From Acidobacteriota bacterium (GTDB lineage: Bacteria; Acidobacteriota; Blastocatellia; RBC074): DNA of 7,171 bases. The stretch spans positions 1 through 7,171 of the forward strand of contig JAKEHZ010000121.1 of NCBI GenBank assembly GCA_022614735.1, read 5' to 3'. Of the stretch, positions 5,561 through 7,171 are shown piece by piece. Positions within the stretch are counted from its first letter, which is position 1. Each line of letters begins with the position of its first letter. The notes under the pieces are model-generated. The model did not search any database and was not told the DNA's origin. It worked only from the letters and a program-made list of their open reading frames with translations. Both the position numbers and the translations under genes were made by a program.

Positions 5561-6955
5561 CTATTTGCTATATCGCACCCCGTGTTTGATCACTATGTCC
5601 ACCCGCTGCAGTAGTGCGATATACCTCAACACATCGCCGCGCACTGCAATGATGTCGGCATATTTGCCTTCAGTGATCGTGCCATAATCTTTCTCGACTT
5701 TCATGGCCACGGCCGGCCAATAGGTCGCTGCGCGAATCGTCAGCATCGGATCGACGCCGAGGATATTTACCCAGGCATCCAACTCACGCCAGGTTGAAGA
5801 GCTGTGAAATTTCATCGGGATGCCGCTGTCCGTACCGATCAATTGAACGACTCCTGACTCACGAAGTTGATGAAACTTCTTTGCCAACGTGGGACGGCGG
5901 ATAGGATTGAGTTGAAAGTAGCCTAAGCGGTCAGGATGAGCGATGGATTGCCGTATATCGGCGATGATATTCGGCGGTAAGCCCTCCTGCCATGCCGGAT
6001 CATCCAACTGCTCGGGGTTGTCGCGGATGTATTCGTAGTTGAACAGACCTTCGATCGTCGGCGTCCAAAACAGTGGCCCCAGGCTCATCTGTGCTGTTCG
6101 TTCACGGATCATCGTAATGACATCGGGTGGGTATTCAGGCGCTGACGAGAGCCCCGTGTGTTCGAAACAATCGACGCCGGCCTGCAATCCGCGTCGAATC
6201 TCTTCGGGCCGATGCGAGTGTGCGACTACCGGCAGTTTATGTTTGTGTGCTGCGTCAACAACTACGCGCACTTCGTCCATGGTCATCTGGTCCTGGTCGA
6301 TCAGTTTGATGCAATCGACTCCGGCTTCGGCCAGCTTGCGGACTTTGGCGGATGCATCGTTAACACCACTGACACCCCAGCGAAACAGCTCAGTGCCGGG
6401 ATAAGGTTCGTGTTGAATGAATGGCCCCGAAACGTAGAGCGTCGGGCCGGGGATTTTGCCGGCCTTGATCGCATCGCGCACTGCGATACTCTCTTTCAAG
6501 GGCGCGCCAAGATCACGCGCGCTGGTCACACCTGCCAGGAGCAACTGTTTAGCCGATGCCGGCATGATCACCGGACCGAACATCGATGGATAGGTCTTGT
6601 CCCAGTGGGCATAATTACTGTGGCCGTTGATCATCAGATGCACATGCATATCCCACAATCCGGGCAATACGCTCATCCCCTCTGTGGAAATAACTTCGGC
6701 ATCTTTCGGCACCGCGAGTATACCGACCTGGCCGATGGCCTTGATGCGTTCGCCTTCGATGATGATCACGCTGTTGCGGAGCGGCTTGCCGCCATTGCCA
6801 TCGATCAATGTGCCGCCAACGAGGGCTTTGATCCTGCCTGATTGTGTAGTGGCGGCTTGAGCAATAATGGTATGTGTTTGCCGGGGCAGAGCAAAGATTG
6901 AGATCAGACCCACAGATAATACGAGAACTGTGAGGGAATGCCGTGGTGTTTTCAT
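5561..6955 (-). CDS. Exported metal-dependent amidohydrolase (imidazolonepropionase/prolidase-like)
   Basis: The 464-residue protein starts at the minus-strand ATG 6955-6953, preceded by GAGGAAA (6967-6961). An N-terminal hydrophobic signal (about 8-22) with a possible AQA cleavage site at 32-34 predicts export. The amidohydrolase superfamily metal site is complete: His104 and His106 in DMHVHL, Lys217 in CIKLID (the candidate carboxylated lysine bridging two metals), His246 in VAHSH, His266 in FEHTG and catalytic Asp376 in GTDSG. The small N- and C-terminal beta portions (about 43-97 and 425-464, ending KHGVRYSK) are typical of the family. A lysine-bearing binuclear site is known in members that cleave Xaa-Pro dipeptides or cyclic amides; the actual substrate cannot be read here. 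A hydrophobic/aromatic insertion follows the HxH motif (about 107-133). Its stop lies 5 bases from that of the convergent serine hydrolase. Confidence 0.94.
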   Translation of the reverse strand: MKTPRHSLTVLVLSVGLISIFALPRQTHTIIAQAATTQSGRIKALVGGTLIDGNGGKPLRNSVIIIEGERIKAIGQVGILAVPKDAEVISTEGMSVLPGLWDMHVHLMINGHSNYAHWDKTYPSMFGPVIMPASAKQLLLAGVTSARDLGAPLKESIAVRDAIKAGKIPGPTLYVSGPFIQHEPYPGTELFRWGVSGVNDASAKVRKLAEAGVDCIKLIDQDQMTMDEVRVVVDAAHKHKLPVVAHSHRPEEIRRGLQAGVDCFEHTGLSSAPEYPPDVITMIRERTAQMSLGPLFWTPTIEGLFNYEYIRDNPEQLDDPAWQEGLPPNIIADIRQSIAHPDRLGYFQLNPIRRPTLAKKFHQLRESGVVQLIGTDSGIPMKFHSSSTWRELDAWVNILGVDPMLTIRAATYWPAVAMKVEKDYGTITEGKYADIIAVRGDVLRYIALLQRVDIVIKHGVRYSK

Positions 6956-7013
6956 CGAGCTTTCCTCGGTGTCGAATTTTTCGGAATGGATTTGAGGTCT
7001 CTCTTACAATTTA

Positions 7014-7041
7014 ATTATACCTAAACTATCCTGCCTGTGCA
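7014..7041 (-). promoter_or_regulatory. Candidate promoter of the amidohydrolase gene
   Basis: Read on the minus strand, a perfect TATAAT (7019-7014) is preceded at 16 bases by TGCACA (7041-7036; 4 of 6 matches to TTGACA). Transcription would start near 7007, giving a leader of about 50 bases before the ATG at 6955. An inverted repeat (7030-7043) covers the -35 box. Confidence 0.5.
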
Positions 7042-7043
7042 GG
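7030..7043. promoter_or_regulatory. Inverted repeat over the -35 box of the amidohydrolase promoter, candidate operator
   Basis: CCTGC (7030-7034) and GCAGG (7039-7043) are perfectly complementary around CTGT. The repeat covers the proposed -35 hexamer, where a bound regulator would block polymerase. On the plus strand it is followed by TTTT, but no plus-strand gene ends here, so a terminator role is less likely. A second, looser pair, GTTGAAAA (7052-7059) with TTTTCAAC (7090-7097), lies just beyond. Confidence 0.25.
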
Positions 7044-7130
7044 TTTTCCGGGTTGAAAATAACACTCAAAAAAGTTGCGTGTCCTCCTTTTTTCAACAAA
7101 TATTGCGCTTTGAAGAGCCCAAGAGAGAAT

Positions 7131-7171
7131 GCGAAACAAGCGAAAAGAAACGAAACAAGCGAAAATGACCC
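7131..7171. repeat. A/G-rich direct repeats at the window edge, probable left arm of a second hairpin of the 3833-3936 family
   Basis: CGAAACAAGCGAAAA occurs exactly twice (7132-7146 and 7151-7165), 19 bases apart. It matches the core CGGAACAAACGGAAA of the large inverted repeat (3846-3860 and 3864-3878, 18 bases apart) at 12 of 15 positions, and all three differences are G/A exchanges. Both copies follow a similar purine-rich lead (GAAGAGAAAA and AAGAGAGAAT). The matching right arm would lie outside the window. Confidence 0.6.

Noticed and set aside
6158..6841. Plus-strand open frame of 227 codons opposite the amidohydrolase
   Set aside because: The minus-strand frame carries the full set of amidohydrolase metal ligands and a good ribosome binding site; the plus frame has no domain and is its shadow.

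Overview
The window looks like a chromosomal segment of an acidobacterium, most likely of the Blastocatellia type. This is inferred from gene style, not from a marker gene. The signs are a TPR-CHAT-type protease with the family's characteristic linker, an ECF-like sigma factor beginning at a TTG codon (MTQEAF), an adjacent single-pass anti-sigma-like protein, exported hydrolases with long N-terminal signals, and intergenic hairpins built from short A/G-rich 9-base units. Base composition is roughly balanced and no rRNA or tRNA gene is visible.

Left part (1-3397), plus strand: three co-directional genes. First is the 3' part of a CHAT (caspase-like) protease gene whose start, and presumably its TPR repeats, lie left of the window. 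After 44 bases comes a small ECF-like sigma factor, and 31 bases later a membrane protein with an anti-sigma-like N-terminus, one transmembrane helix, a coiled coil and a beta-rich C-terminal domain. Together they suggest a signalling module in which a CHAT protease could control a sigma factor by cutting its anti-sigma partner. This resembles in outline the Csx29/Csx30/RpoE arrangement of type III-E CRISPR systems, but no CRISPR component is present here.

Middle (3398-4040): a 643-base stretch without a convincing gene but with much structure. It holds a nested inverted-repeat element (3431-3525), a minus-strand reading frame broken by one stop, a near-perfect 18-base palindrome (3798-3815) and a perfect 46-base inverted repeat (3833-3936) made of four 9-base units. 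A candidate promoter for the next gene follows.

Right part (4041-7171): two convergent genes for exported enzymes whose stop codons are 5 bases apart. One is a class C beta-lactamase-like serine hydrolase on the plus strand. The other is a metal-dependent amidohydrolase on the minus strand, with a perfect TATAAT box upstream. At the right edge, 7131-7171 resembles the left arm of the 3833-3936 hairpin, so a second copy of that repeat family may be cut by the window boundary.
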